A stretch of DNA of 42,800 nt, from NCBI GenBank assembly GCA_900319715.1, contig ONPM01000007.1:1-42800 (forward strand). Reading direction: 5' to 3'. Every line of letters starts with the position of its first letter. The stretch's first letter is position 1. Below, piece by piece: positions 33,939 to 42,700 of this stretch. This DNA is from an uncultured Prevotella sp. (GTDB lineage Bacteria > Bacteroidota > Bacteroidia > Bacteroidales > Bacteroidaceae). The notes under the pieces were generated by a model. It saw only the letters and a program-made list of their open reading frames with translations. It was not told the DNA's origin and did no database searches. The position numbers and the translations under genes were made by a program.

Positions 33939-36287
33939 ATGGGTAAGTTTTCCGTGGCAAGAGGCCGATTGGTTCTCACCATTCTCTTCTCTTACCTCTT
34001 ACCTCTCACCTCTTGCCTCTTATTCTCCTGTAGTAGTGACGACGGGTATCAGAGTCGGCTGAGAGAGTTGCTCTTGGAGGATATGACGTTCACCTGCGAG
34101 CAGGGCACACAAGAACAAATCTTCCGTCATGAGGATCTGTCTGCCTATACCGTAGCGTGCAAGACCACCTGGTGCACTCCCCGTCTGGATATCAATAATT
34201 GCAAACTGGTTGTCACCGTGACTGCCAACGACACCTACGATGCCCGCACAGACACCGTCACACTCACAGATACCAAGAATCAGGCAACACGTTACATTAC
34301 CGTCACACAAGCCCGAAGAACGGGACTGTTCATTGACAAGACGTTCTTTGAACCGTCGATGGATGGTGATACCATCAAGGCCAACCTGAAGAGTAACGTC
34401 AGTTATGAGGTACAGATTCCGAAAGACTGTGACTGGGTGACCCTACCTAAACCCACCGCTAAGACAAGAGGTCTGGAGCCGTCAGTCATCACCTTAATCG
34501 TCAGTAAGAACAATACGTACAAAGAACGAGAGGCAGTCATCAATGTTGTCAGCAAGGATGAAGGTTTGACAGACAAGATTACCATCCACCAGCCGTTCAA
34601 CATGGTATTCAAGGCCGACTCCACCGCCTTCGAAGTACCGATGGAAGGCCGAGACTTCATTGTCAACATCGAGAGTAACATCTCTTACGAGGTCACCATT
34701 CCCGATACCTGCAAATGGATCACTCAGACCAACGCAGGCAAGACCAGAGCCACAGAGACCAAGGCCCTCACCTTCCATACCAAGGAAAATACGGGCTACC
34801 ATGAACGCAACGGTGTCATCATCATCAGTAACAAGGAGGCAGGCGTCAGCATCAACATCACAGTCCACCAACCCTTTACAGCCGTACTAAAAGCCGACAA
34901 GAAGGCCTTTGAAGTACCTATGGAAGGTGGATCCGTCACCATCAACATGGAGAGCAACATCACATACGACGTAAAGATTCCAGACGGCTGCGACTGGATA
35001 ACACGCCCCTCTGCTGGCAAGACGAGAGGTGTCCAGCCCTCCACCGTTGAACTGAAAGTAGCGGAGAACAAGAGTTACAAGAATCGTGAGGCCGTTGTCG
35101 TCATCAGCAACAAAGAGGCTGGGGCTGAGACCAAGATCACCATCACTCAACCCTTCACCACCGTCTTCAAGGTCGACAAGACGGCCTTCGACGTACCCAT
35201 GGAGGGAGGCACTGTGACAGTGAATCTGGAGAGTAACATCAGTTACAACGTGAGCATCCCATCCGACTGTAATTGGATCACCATGCCTACAAGCACCCGA
35301 AGACGTACACGCGCCGCCACCACTACTCCGATTGTATTCCGTGCCACCGAGAATACGACCTATAAGGATCGCGAGGCCGTCATTACAATCAGCAACAAAG
35401 AGGCAGGAGCAGAAATCAAAATCTATATTCACCAACCATTCACTCCTACCTTTAAGTTAGTCGATGAAAAGCCAGACAAGGTAGTCCCGATGGAAGGAGG
35501 CACCGTGACAGCCAGTGTGGAGAGTAATGTCAGTTACGATGTGAAGATTCCTGCCGACTGCGACTGGGTGACCTTGGCCAGCAACGGTAGCAGGACCCGT
35601 GCAGTCAAGACCTCCGTGGTCATGTTCCGTGTGGCAGCCAACACGACCGGTCGCGACCGCAGTACAACGATCACCATCGGCAATGCGACGATAGGCGTCA
35701 GCGCTGGTCTGACCATCACACAGCCGCCTCTGGAGATCGACGAATTTGGCGGTACTCTCAGTGTGAGCGTCTATGCCAACGTCGGCGTCACAGTTACATC
35801 CCTCGCAGACTGGCTTACGGTGGGCAATAAGGTCTCCGGTGGCAACGACTATTGGACACAACAGATTTATGTTAACCGTTTCACCGCGAAGAAGGAGAAT
35901 CGTTCGGGCAGCGTTAAGTTCATAAATACCGCCACAAACAAACCGGTCATTGTGACCGTTACTCAATCACGCGCACTCTTCGTGGCTGAGTCAGGTATCG
36001 ACCTCACTGACGCCGAGAAGTCCAAGCCTCTTACATTGAAGAATACCAATGGACTCCCCATCGTGTGGTTATCTTCTGATACTCAGGTCGCCACGGTCAA
36101 CAGCACGGGCACAGTCACCGCCGTCGCCACAGGTAAGTGTATCGTCACAGTCAAGTCTTCCGACGGGAAATACTCCGACGAGGTGTATGTAAACGTAAAT
36201 ATCCCAGAGCCGCCTAAGGAAGAAAAAGAAGAGGAAAAAGAGAAAGAAAAAGAGCCAGAAGAAGGTTCAACAACTGAGGCAGAATAA
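33939..36287 (+). CDS. Surface lipoprotein with seven BACON-like repeats and a Big_2 domain
   Basis: About 782 residues from ATG 33939 (33912 also in frame). The signal peptide ends in LLFSC; the residues after the lipidated cysteine (SSDDG) are acidic, as in Bacteroidetes lipoprotein export signals, so it is probably surface exposed. Seven ~95-residue immunoglobulin-like units follow; five are close, each with VPMEGG-like openings, a VESNVSYDVKIP-like centre, a DCDWIT-type CDW, and REAVVVISNKEAG. A Big_2-like domain (VWLSSDTQVATVNSTGTVTA) and an acidic tail end the protein. The role in T6SS is unknown; it is the last gene of the run, so it may be an adhesion or recognition protein for contact (inference). 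Confidence 0.8.
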   Translation: MGKFSVARGRLVLTILFSYLLPLTSCLLFSCSSDDGYQSRLRELLLEDMTFTCEQGTQEQIFRHEDLSAYTVACKTTWCTPRLDINNCKLVVTVTANDTYDARTDTVTLTDTKNQATRYITVTQARRTGLFIDKTFFEPSMDGDTIKANLKSNVSYEVQIPKDCDWVTLPKPTAKTRGLEPSVITLIVSKNNTYKEREAVINVVSKDEGLTDKITIHQPFNMVFKADSTAFEVPMEGRDFIVNIESNISYEVTIPDTCKWITQTNAGKTRATETKALTFHTKENTGYHERNGVIIISNKEAGVSINITVHQPFTAVLKADKKAFEVPMEGGSVTINMESNITYDVKIPDGCDWITRPSAGKTRGVQPSTVELKVAENKSYKNREAVVVISNKEAGAETKITITQPFTTVFKVDKTAFDVPMEGGTVTVNLESNISYNVSIPSDCNWITMPTSTRRRTRAATTTPIVFRATENTTYKDREAVITISNKEAGAEIKIYIHQPFTPTFKLVDEKPDKVVPMEGGTVTASVESNVSYDVKIPADCDWVTLASNGSRTRAVKTSVVMFRVAANTTGRDRSTTITIGNATIGVSAGLTITQPPLEIDEFGGTLSVSVYANVGVTVTSLADWLTVGNKVSGGNDYWTQQIYVNRFTAKKENRSGSVKFINTATNKPVIVTVTQSRALFVAESGIDLTDAEKSKPLTLKNTNGLPIVWLSSDTQVATVNSTGTVTAVATGKCIVTVKSSDGKYSDEVYVNVNIPEPPKEEKEEEKEKEKEPEEGSTTEAE

Positions 36288-36330
36288 AGTTTATACCCAA
36301 CTTCGCTATGACGGGATAGTAAAAAAATGA

Positions 36331-36365
36331 GGACAGATTCTGCAGCATCCTAGCAGAGTCTGTCC
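36331..36365. terminator. Bidirectional terminator between convergent genes
   Basis: GGACAGATTCTGC (36331-36343) pairs with GCAGAGTCTGTCC (36353-36365) over 13 bp with one wobble and a 9-nt loop. An A run on the left and the T-rich strand on the minus side serve both the T6SS operon and the hcp copy at 36404. Confidence 0.7.
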
Positions 36366-36403
36366 CCATCAATAACTATTCCCTAATTATTTTCTACAAC
36401 CAA

Positions 36404-36802
36404 TTACTTCCAAGGATTTTCGTAACAGACAGGACCATTCTCGAGTTTCTGGCACACGATCTCAATCTCCTCGAAGTGCTGCTGGCCGTCCTCCCACTTC
36501 TCAACGTAGTTGATGCAGTAGCAGTTGGTGCCTTTCAACTCCTTCATGGCTGCACCGTCGACAGTATTCACAAACTTCACGGAGAAGTCCTTCGGGCTCG
36601 TCGGGTCGAGCATCCACTGGATCAACTGGTTGTTGCCGTCGTTCATGGCCTTCACACGGATCGTGACTTTGCCGCCACGGGGAATACCTGCAATCTGTCC
36701 TTCACGATCGGTAGCCTGATCGAACTTGTAGTCTACCATCATCACTTCACGCGGTTCGAAATCCTTGATCTCCAATACTACTGGTGTTACATTCTCTGCC
36801 AT
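36404..36802 (-). CDS. tssD: Second-copy Hcp/TssD (HcpB-type), inverted orientation
   Basis: 132 residues, differing from the HcpB at 19854-20252 at about six positions (for example E28 to D, V to I, Y to F, S to C). Long DNA stretches are identical, including about 70 bases around codons for MNDGNNQLIQWMLDPTSPKD. It is preceded on its strand by a deleted HcpA relative, so the two-gene order matches 19413-20252. It should be transcribed from the promoter at 37191-37223. Functional as a tube subunit unless the short leader is altered. Confidence 0.92.
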   Translation of the reverse strand: MAENVTPVVLEIKDFEPREVMMVDYKFDQATDREGQIAGIPRGGKVTIRVKAMNDGNNQLIQWMLDPTSPKDFSVKFVNTVDGAAMKELKGTNCYCINYVEKWEDGQQHFEEIEIVCQKLENGPVCYENPWK

Positions 36803-36866
36803 ATCTTGTTTCCTTTCTATTCTTTAATTGTTCAACTTATTATTACTTTCTTAATGCTGTTAACTA

Positions 36867-36915
36867 ATCATCTGTAAACTGTAAACCGTAAACTGTAAAC
36901 TATAAACTATAAACA
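36867..36915. repeat. TATAAACTGTAAAC-type repeat array
   Basis: Seven degenerate copies of a 7-8-base unit (TGTAAAC / TATAAAC) between the deleted hcpA remnant and hcpB copy. Confidence 0.75.
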
Positions 36916-36921
36916 AACTCT

Positions 36922-37132
36922 TTACGCCCAGTCGTTCTCGTATTTCACGTTGCCGAACTCGATAGCCTTACAGGTAATCTCGATCTCCTCGAAGTGACCC
37001 ATCTTGTCCTCCCACTTCTCCTCGTAGTTGATGCAGTAGCCGTTGGTGAACTTGATGCTCTTCATCTCCCACCATCAGTACTTCTCTCTCTTTGTAACCA
37101 TCGATTGTCATCGATACTGGAGTCTTTGCCAT
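36922..37132 (-). pseudogene. tssD: Hcp/TssD (HcpA-type) with internal deletion and frameshift
   Basis: The first ~20 codons (MAKTPVSMTIDGYKEREVLM) and the last ~45 codons match the intact hcpA at 19413, but about 182 nt between them are missing. The junction is near 37069-37072. Because the loss is not a multiple of three the downstream part is out of frame, and the frame from ATG 37132 ends at 36968 after 54 codons. The old stop is at 36922-36924. Its 5' leader and promoter are intact, so it may still be transcribed ahead of the intact hcpB copy. Confidence 0.9.
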
Positions 37133-37190
37133 AATCTTTTTCCTTTCTTAATTTTTAAATTGTTAATACTAAATGTTTTGTTTGATGGTG

Positions 37191-37223
37191 CAAAGATACG
37201 ATGGCTTTCGGTCTCTTTCCAAA
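37191..37223 (-). promoter_or_regulatory. Promoter for the inverted hcp pair
   Basis: On the minus strand TATCTTTG (37198-37191) matches TAnnTTTG; a TTTG (37223-37220) lies 21 nt upstream. The ATG of the remnant is 58 nt downstream. Confidence 0.65.
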
Positions 37224-37258
37224 CTTTTTCTTCATTTTTTCTTCAAAAGCATTGGACA

Positions 37259-37314
37259 CCCCCCCCCACTTTTGGACAAAATGAGGGATTAGAACACCTT
37301 TTCTTGTCCAAAAG
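37259..37314. repeat. C9 homopolymer tract next to an 11-bp perfect inverted repeat
   Basis: Nine consecutive C at 37259-37267, followed by arms CTTTTGGACAA (37269-37279) and TTGTCCAAAAG (37304-37314) with a 24-nt loop. A further TTGGACA lies at 37252. The block sits between the divergent hcp and fimbrillin promoters, ending 11 nt before the -33 element at 37326. Confidence 0.65.
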
Positions 37315-37325
37315 ACCGCAAAATA

Positions 37326-37357
37326 TTTGTATAATTCAATTATATTTCGTATATTTG
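37326..37357 (+). promoter_or_regulatory. Promoter of the fimbrillin-like/VgrG genes
   Basis: TTTG (37326-37329) and TATATTTG (37350-37357) separated by 20 nt, matching the Bacteroidetes promoter pattern, 72 nt before ATG 37429. Confidence 0.75.
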
Positions 37358-37428
37358 CACCCAATAGGAAAGAAATCATTCCTAAGACTTATATTCTAAA
37401 TAAACAACATTATTCAAAAACTACAATT

Positions 37429-38313
37429 ATGAAGACTAACATTATTACAAAAATCTCATTAGCGACTCTAGCATTTGCAGGATTCATAGGAGCAGCATGT
37501 TCTTCAGACGACGAGCAGAAATCAACGGCTACACTGACATTGGCAGCTACGAAGAAAAACTACGACTCCGGTACGCGTGCCATTTCTTATGTGAATCCGA
37601 GTGATCCTACCAGAGGTATCACGACTACTTGGGCAACTACCGACAAAGTGGCAGTCTACAGTAGTGGATGGGCTGGTAAGATCGGTGACCTCTCTCCAAT
37701 GGAAGGAAAAACTGAAGGTAATAAGACCAAACTCGACGGTAATGTGTCGCCCGATAATCTGAAAATCGGTGAGAGGACGGAACTGATCTTCCCACGTACC
37801 ACATGGAGTTATGCAGACCAGGATGGTACCCTCGCCACCATCTCTTCCAAATATGACTATGCTATTGCCAGTGCTCAGGTCACTTTCATTGACCAGAACA
37901 ATAAAATCTACGCCAGCGATGCTATGTTCGTTACCCAGCAGGCCATCGTGAGATACATTATTAAATATGGTGACAGTCCGTTGAATGTGAATTCGATGAC
38001 CATCGTGGCAGCAAGCGGCAAACTGGTGAAGAGTCGTACCCTTGACGGAACTTCCGTCGAATACGGTGGCCTTGAGATCAAACCTGCCAGTGCTACCAAT
38101 GTGCTCGACGTGGCCATCCGTAACGATTTTAAGGAAGGCGACAAATACACATTGACAGTCAAGGCGGGGGATAATATCTACTCTTCAACGAGCAAAAATG
38201 CTCATACCTATGCTTGGGGCAAGTTTATTATCCACGAGGTGGACGTGAATTTCGTCGACGATACGCATACCGAACGTGACACCTATAAGTATCAGGGCAT
38301 TGAGGAATGGTAA
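37429..38313 (+). CDS. Fimbrillin-like surface lipoprotein
   Basis: 294 residues from ATG 37429, chosen because it begins the signal peptide MKTNIITKISLATLAFAGFI with lipobox GAAC; an upstream in-frame codon at 37327 would overlap the promoter. The SSDDE after the cysteine is a lipoprotein export-type signal. The body resembles Mfa-like/fimbrillin proteins of Bacteroidales (ATLTLAATKKN start, LIFPRTTWSYADQDGTLATI centre, QQAIVRYIIKY). It is paralogous to the next gene and precedes VgrG, so it could be a surface partner or a cell-contact factor, but no direct evidence links it to secretion. Confidence 0.75.
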   Translation: MKTNIITKISLATLAFAGFIGAACSSDDEQKSTATLTLAATKKNYDSGTRAISYVNPSDPTRGITTTWATTDKVAVYSSGWAGKIGDLSPMEGKTEGNKTKLDGNVSPDNLKIGERTELIFPRTTWSYADQDGTLATISSKYDYAIASAQVTFIDQNNKIYASDAMFVTQQAIVRYIIKYGDSPLNVNSMTIVAASGKLVKSRTLDGTSVEYGGLEIKPASATNVLDVAIRNDFKEGDKYTLTVKAGDNIYSSTSKNAHTYAWGKFIIHEVDVNFVDDTHTERDTYKYQGIEEW

Positions 38314-39694
38314 GGCGCTAGTGACTGCTACCATACTCGTTCTGACAGCCTGCGGCAACGACCTTGTGCGGGAGCATAGCACCCCGAGCAATGGTTGTGT
38401 GCTGACGCTCGAAGCCCATAAGGGCAGGGCTGGGGTTGGCACCCGTGGACTGAAACAGGCAGACGAGACCAGCAGTATTGAGGCCATCTGGAGTGAGGGC
38501 GACCGCGTGACCGTCCTTGCGGCCGATGGCTCGCAGGTCGGAACGATGGTGCCCTTAACGACGGGCTCTGCCACCACCAAGCTCAAAGCCGAACTCCACA
38601 CCCCCGTCAGCATTGGCGACAATCTGACTCTGGTGTTACCACGCACCAAGCGTGACTATACAGGGCAGAAAGGCACCCTGGCCGACATCGCCGCCAAATA
38701 TGACTATGCGACGGATGTGGTGACAGTGGTCTATGCCGACGAGACGTTCGTCTCAGCCACCGATGCCAAATTTGCCAACCAACAGGCCATCGTGAAATTC
38801 ACCCTCCGCGAGACTGACGGTGTGACACCCGTGAAAGCCAGTAAACTGACCGTCTCCGCCACAGGACTGAAGACTGACGACAGCCATACTGGCGATATCA
38901 CCATCATACCTGAAACGGCCACCAGTGAGATCTATGCCGCACTCAGCGGTATCAGTGGTCAGGAGGTGACACTGTCAGCAACGACCGATGCCTATACATA
39001 CACCTGTACGACAACATCGCCGAAAAGTTTCGAGGACAGCAAATACTATAACGTCATAGCCAACATGACCCCAGTGCTGCCTCCTTCCTTCAGAACCCCG
39101 CTGACGCTGGAATGCACAGCGGCCCAGAAAACGACGATAACAGTCCTGAACGGTGAGGATTTGGAATACAAACTCAATGATGACATCTGGAAGAGGTATG
39201 ATCTGAACCAGATTGATTTGGAGCCGGCGCAGAAGGTGTCGTTCCGCGGTAACAGGGCCGCATCGACCACCAGCAGTCCCAACGAAACCAAGATCATCTG
39301 CTCAAGTGCCTGTTATGTCTACGGGAACATCATGAGTCTGCTCTACTATAATAATTTCGCTACAAAGACGACATTGCCATACGACTATACATTCGCCAAT
39401 TTATTCAGGGGAGTCAATGAAGAAGCCCCCAACTATCTCATGCACAAGGATGACTATGACCTGGTTCTACCAGCAAAGACACTTCGCACGGGCTGTTATT
39501 ACGGTCTATTCTATAACTGTTGGTACTTGGACCATATCGTCTGCCTGGCCACTGACCTTAGTGCTGATTACTGCACAGACCATTGGGTACATGGTGTTGA
39601 CTCTAAAGGAACTTTTGTTAAAGCAGAAAATGTGTATTGGAATTATGACAACGAATGGGGCGTCCCCCAAGGTTGGACAATTGTAGAACAATAA
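38300..39694 (+). CDS. Fimbrillin-like lipoprotein with BspA-type C-terminal module
   Basis: About 464 residues from TTG 38300 (GTG 38276 in frame is an alternative); the start overlaps the preceding stop by 14 nt, so translation is probably coupled. The signal RNGKALVTATILVLTACGND has a lipobox cysteine. The first half is paralogous to the preceding protein (LVLPRTKRDYTGQKGTLADI, FANQQAIVKFTL). The C-terminal ~170 residues contain blocks seen at the ends of Bacteroidetes BspA/leucine-rich surface proteins (LPAKTLRTGCYYGLFYNC, CLATDLSADYCTDHWV, WGVPQGWTIVE). Function unknown; likely a surface adhesin. Confidence 0.7.
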   Translation: MRNGKALVTATILVLTACGNDLVREHSTPSNGCVLTLEAHKGRAGVGTRGLKQADETSSIEAIWSEGDRVTVLAADGSQVGTMVPLTTGSATTKLKAELHTPVSIGDNLTLVLPRTKRDYTGQKGTLADIAAKYDYATDVVTVVYADETFVSATDAKFANQQAIVKFTLRETDGVTPVKASKLTVSATGLKTDDSHTGDITIIPETATSEIYAALSGISGQEVTLSATTDAYTYTCTTTSPKSFEDSKYYNVIANMTPVLPPSFRTPLTLECTAAQKTTITVLNGEDLEYKLNDDIWKRYDLNQIDLEPAQKVSFRGNRAASTTSSPNETKIICSSACYVYGNIMSLLYYNNFATKTTLPYDYTFANLFRGVNEEAPNYLMHKDDYDLVLPAKTLRTGCYYGLFYNCWYLDHIVCLATDLSADYCTDHWVHGVDSKGTFVKAENVYWNYDNEWGVPQGWTIVEQ

Positions 39695-39711
39695 TTAAAT
39701 ATTTACCAGTT

Positions 39712-42700
39712 ATGGCTGATATAAGAACATACGAATACAAACTCTATCTAGGCGTTAATATTGAGGATCCGAAAGACGACCGGGACGCACTGATCATCAG
39801 CAAGGATGCATCAGAAGTCAGCATCACGGATCATGAGTCTGAATCATATAATATTAGCCTCAATGGCCTCAAGTTCAACCGCAAGATCTATGAGCCGGGG
39901 CTCATCGAGGCCGAAGTATCCATCACCATCAAGAGCGGCTCCGCCCTCCCACCTATAAAGGAAGTAAGCAAACTGTTGCTCAAACGGCTGGTCAACCTCA
40001 CCTACCAGTCGAGTGACTCTCAATCTGAGACTGTCATCGCCGAGAACTACTATGTGTATCAGTTGCTTCCGCAGTTTATCAGGAATGCCGGGAAGCCCTC
40101 ACTCTTTGTAAAACTTGTCATCTACAGCCTCGACAAACTCATGACGCTCGACAAGTACAGCAAGGCCTATGTCGGCAAAAAACTTGGCGAAGATATCCTG
40201 TTGCCCGAAAGCCGTACGTTCGCCTTCGAAAATAGGCTGCTGTTGAGAGTAGTGAAACAGAATTTGCAACATCTGGCGTACACTATCACGTCAGAAGATA
40301 AAAAAGATGTAGTAGAATCAGAGATGATTCAACCCTACCTGATACAATACAATGAGAGTTTCTACGACTTCATGGTGCGCACGACCAACCGCTGTGGCGA
40401 ACTGCTGTATTTCGAGGACGGAAAACTGAACCTGGGAGTGAAGGAGCCGGAAAACAAACATAATCTACAGACAATCAGTGATTACCAAAGCATCACCTTG
40501 GCCAATTACGCGTCAAAACCCTTCAATGTCGAACCATATTATCGTGATAGTGTCAAGGATACGAATGAAAACAATAACGCGATGATCGATGTGCTGAACT
40601 TCGAGTCAGTGGATAAAGGGAATAATGGATATCCAACGGATACACTCCCCAGCAAATTTGAGCACGTCTACAATGCAGAAGAACCTACTGATGAGTACAT
40701 CTTCCCCATTGAGTCCGACAAGTGGTCTACGCTTAAATACGAGATGGGGTTTGGCATCAAGAGTGGAGACGTTCCGAAAAACGGCGTGTCAGCAGTTTTA
40801 TTTTCGATCATCAGTAATGAACTGAAGAACACGCAGACCTCCTACGCTGCCAATATCCTCAATCTTATGAGTGCAATTACTAAGCAATGGACCAAGTCGC
40901 TTTTAAAAAGTGGTATGGAAATTAGTCCTGTCAACAAAGAAAGTAATGACAAACATATTAATAGTCAGAAAATTAATTATAGTAAAGAGCAGATAAGTGG
41001 AACAAGGTTCGTAGGGTTCGGCAACGTTGACAGTAACAACTGGATTAACCTGAAATTCTACAAGGACATCCGGAAGGCTCAGATAGAGCAGCAGAAGAAA
41101 ATTGTCTGTATCGACATGGGATCCGCCTACATGCCATTAAAGATCGGTGAGAAGATCAGGGTGGATGGCCTTTCAGAGACCTATGTCATTATTCAGGTAC
41201 AGATGCGTTCCGAGACATCGTGGATACACAACTATCGCCAGTATGGCCTCAACGAAGACGCAAATGATGTCTCTGTGGGAGCGCAGTCGCAGATTATCTA
41301 TGCCATCCCCGTTGTGACAAAAGGCCATATAGAGAAGGTATATCCTCCCATCTCAGCGCATACCTACAGGGAAGCCGGACCACAAACAGCATACGTCATC
41401 GACAACAATGACCCGAAATACCAGGGTCGTGTACGTATTCTCTATCCCTGGCAGACGCAAAGCGCCATGAAACTGTTAACCCTTAATGAAGCCAAGATAG
41501 GGCAACTGGGTGCCGACGCCAAAGTGAAGGAACTCCAGAAAAAGCGACTGGAGTTATGTCGGCTGAAGACGATTCTGACAGACGAGCGAGATGCGATCAA
41601 CGACTATGCCAAACTGCCTGATGACAAGGCCCGGGAAGAGTGGATTGCTCAAAAAGAGCAGGAACTGGAACAAGCGAAGAAAACGGTCAAAGATCTTACT
41701 CTTCCTAAGAATGCCGAGAAAGTTCTTCCAAAAGAGAAATACGAGGATCTTATTTTAAGACAACCTGAAAAGGAGGCCGCAGAAAAGAAATGTGAATGGT
41801 TGACGGCTTTGCTGACTCGGATCAAAGAGGACAAAGACTCCACTCCAGCCCAGATTGTAAAGAAGATAGACCAAGAAGTCGAAGCCAAGAATCAGGAACT
41901 CGCCAGTAACAGCACGGCCCTGGATGCTGCCAAGGCAGATTTGAAAATACAAATCAAGGTAGTGGGGGATAAATTTAAAGAGGTCACAGAGGAACTGATC
42001 ATGAAAGCCTCTCCCTGGGTGCGTGTGGCTACCCCAGCGGCTACCACTGGCGGAGGCACCTACTTCAAGCCCCAGAAGGGCGACGAGGTGCTGGTGAACT
42101 ACGACTCCAACAATGTGGAGCGCCCCTACGTGGTAGGCAGTCTCTTCTCGAAGAACGTCCCAACCCCAGAACAAGCGAATAACATTTCCAACGTCAGTAG
42201 CGGTCTGCTCAAAAAAGCCAGTACCTATATTGTGTCGCCAAACGGCCACCACATCGCCTTCAGTGACCCAGGTGACGGAGAGAAACTGATTGGGGGGGCT
42301 GCCGGAGGCGGAATAACGAAAATCCTAGAATCTTACGGTTATACCTTCGAGGGCGTTAAGGACATGACGGGCGGTATTCATATCGGCGACCGCTATGGGC
42401 TCTACGAACTGTCGCTGTCGTCACATGACCGGAAGATCAAGGTCAGTTCGCCATTTGGCGATATCAACATCGACGCCTTTACCGGCATTTCCATCAATGC
42501 TCCTAATGGCGACATCAAGATAGCAGGCAAGAACGTGGAGATCTCCGCAGGCAACAATCTCACCATCCATTCGGGTAAGAATATCCAACCGCCCTTTCTC
42601 ACCCACCCCGACAAAACTGGAATAGTGGGTAACATAGCAGGCATGATTGTCACAGATGCAGCCAGTAGTGCCGCAAACTTTTTTATGGGAGGATTTGGTG

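Noticed and set aside
34887-35966. Open frames antisense to the BACON repeats
   Set aside because: Repeat structure of the sense gene repeats in the antisense translation, a hallmark of shadow frames.
15211-36287. Extracellular contractile injection system or prophage tail instead of T6SS
   Set aside because: TssK, ClpV, Hcp, VgrG, PAAR-like tip and several envelope proteins with signal peptides are present, while tail-length, terminase and capsid genes are absent.
37043-37399. 118-codon plus-strand frame over the hcp remnant and promoter
   Set aside because: It spans the deleted hcpA copy and both promoters; the translation has no coherent features.
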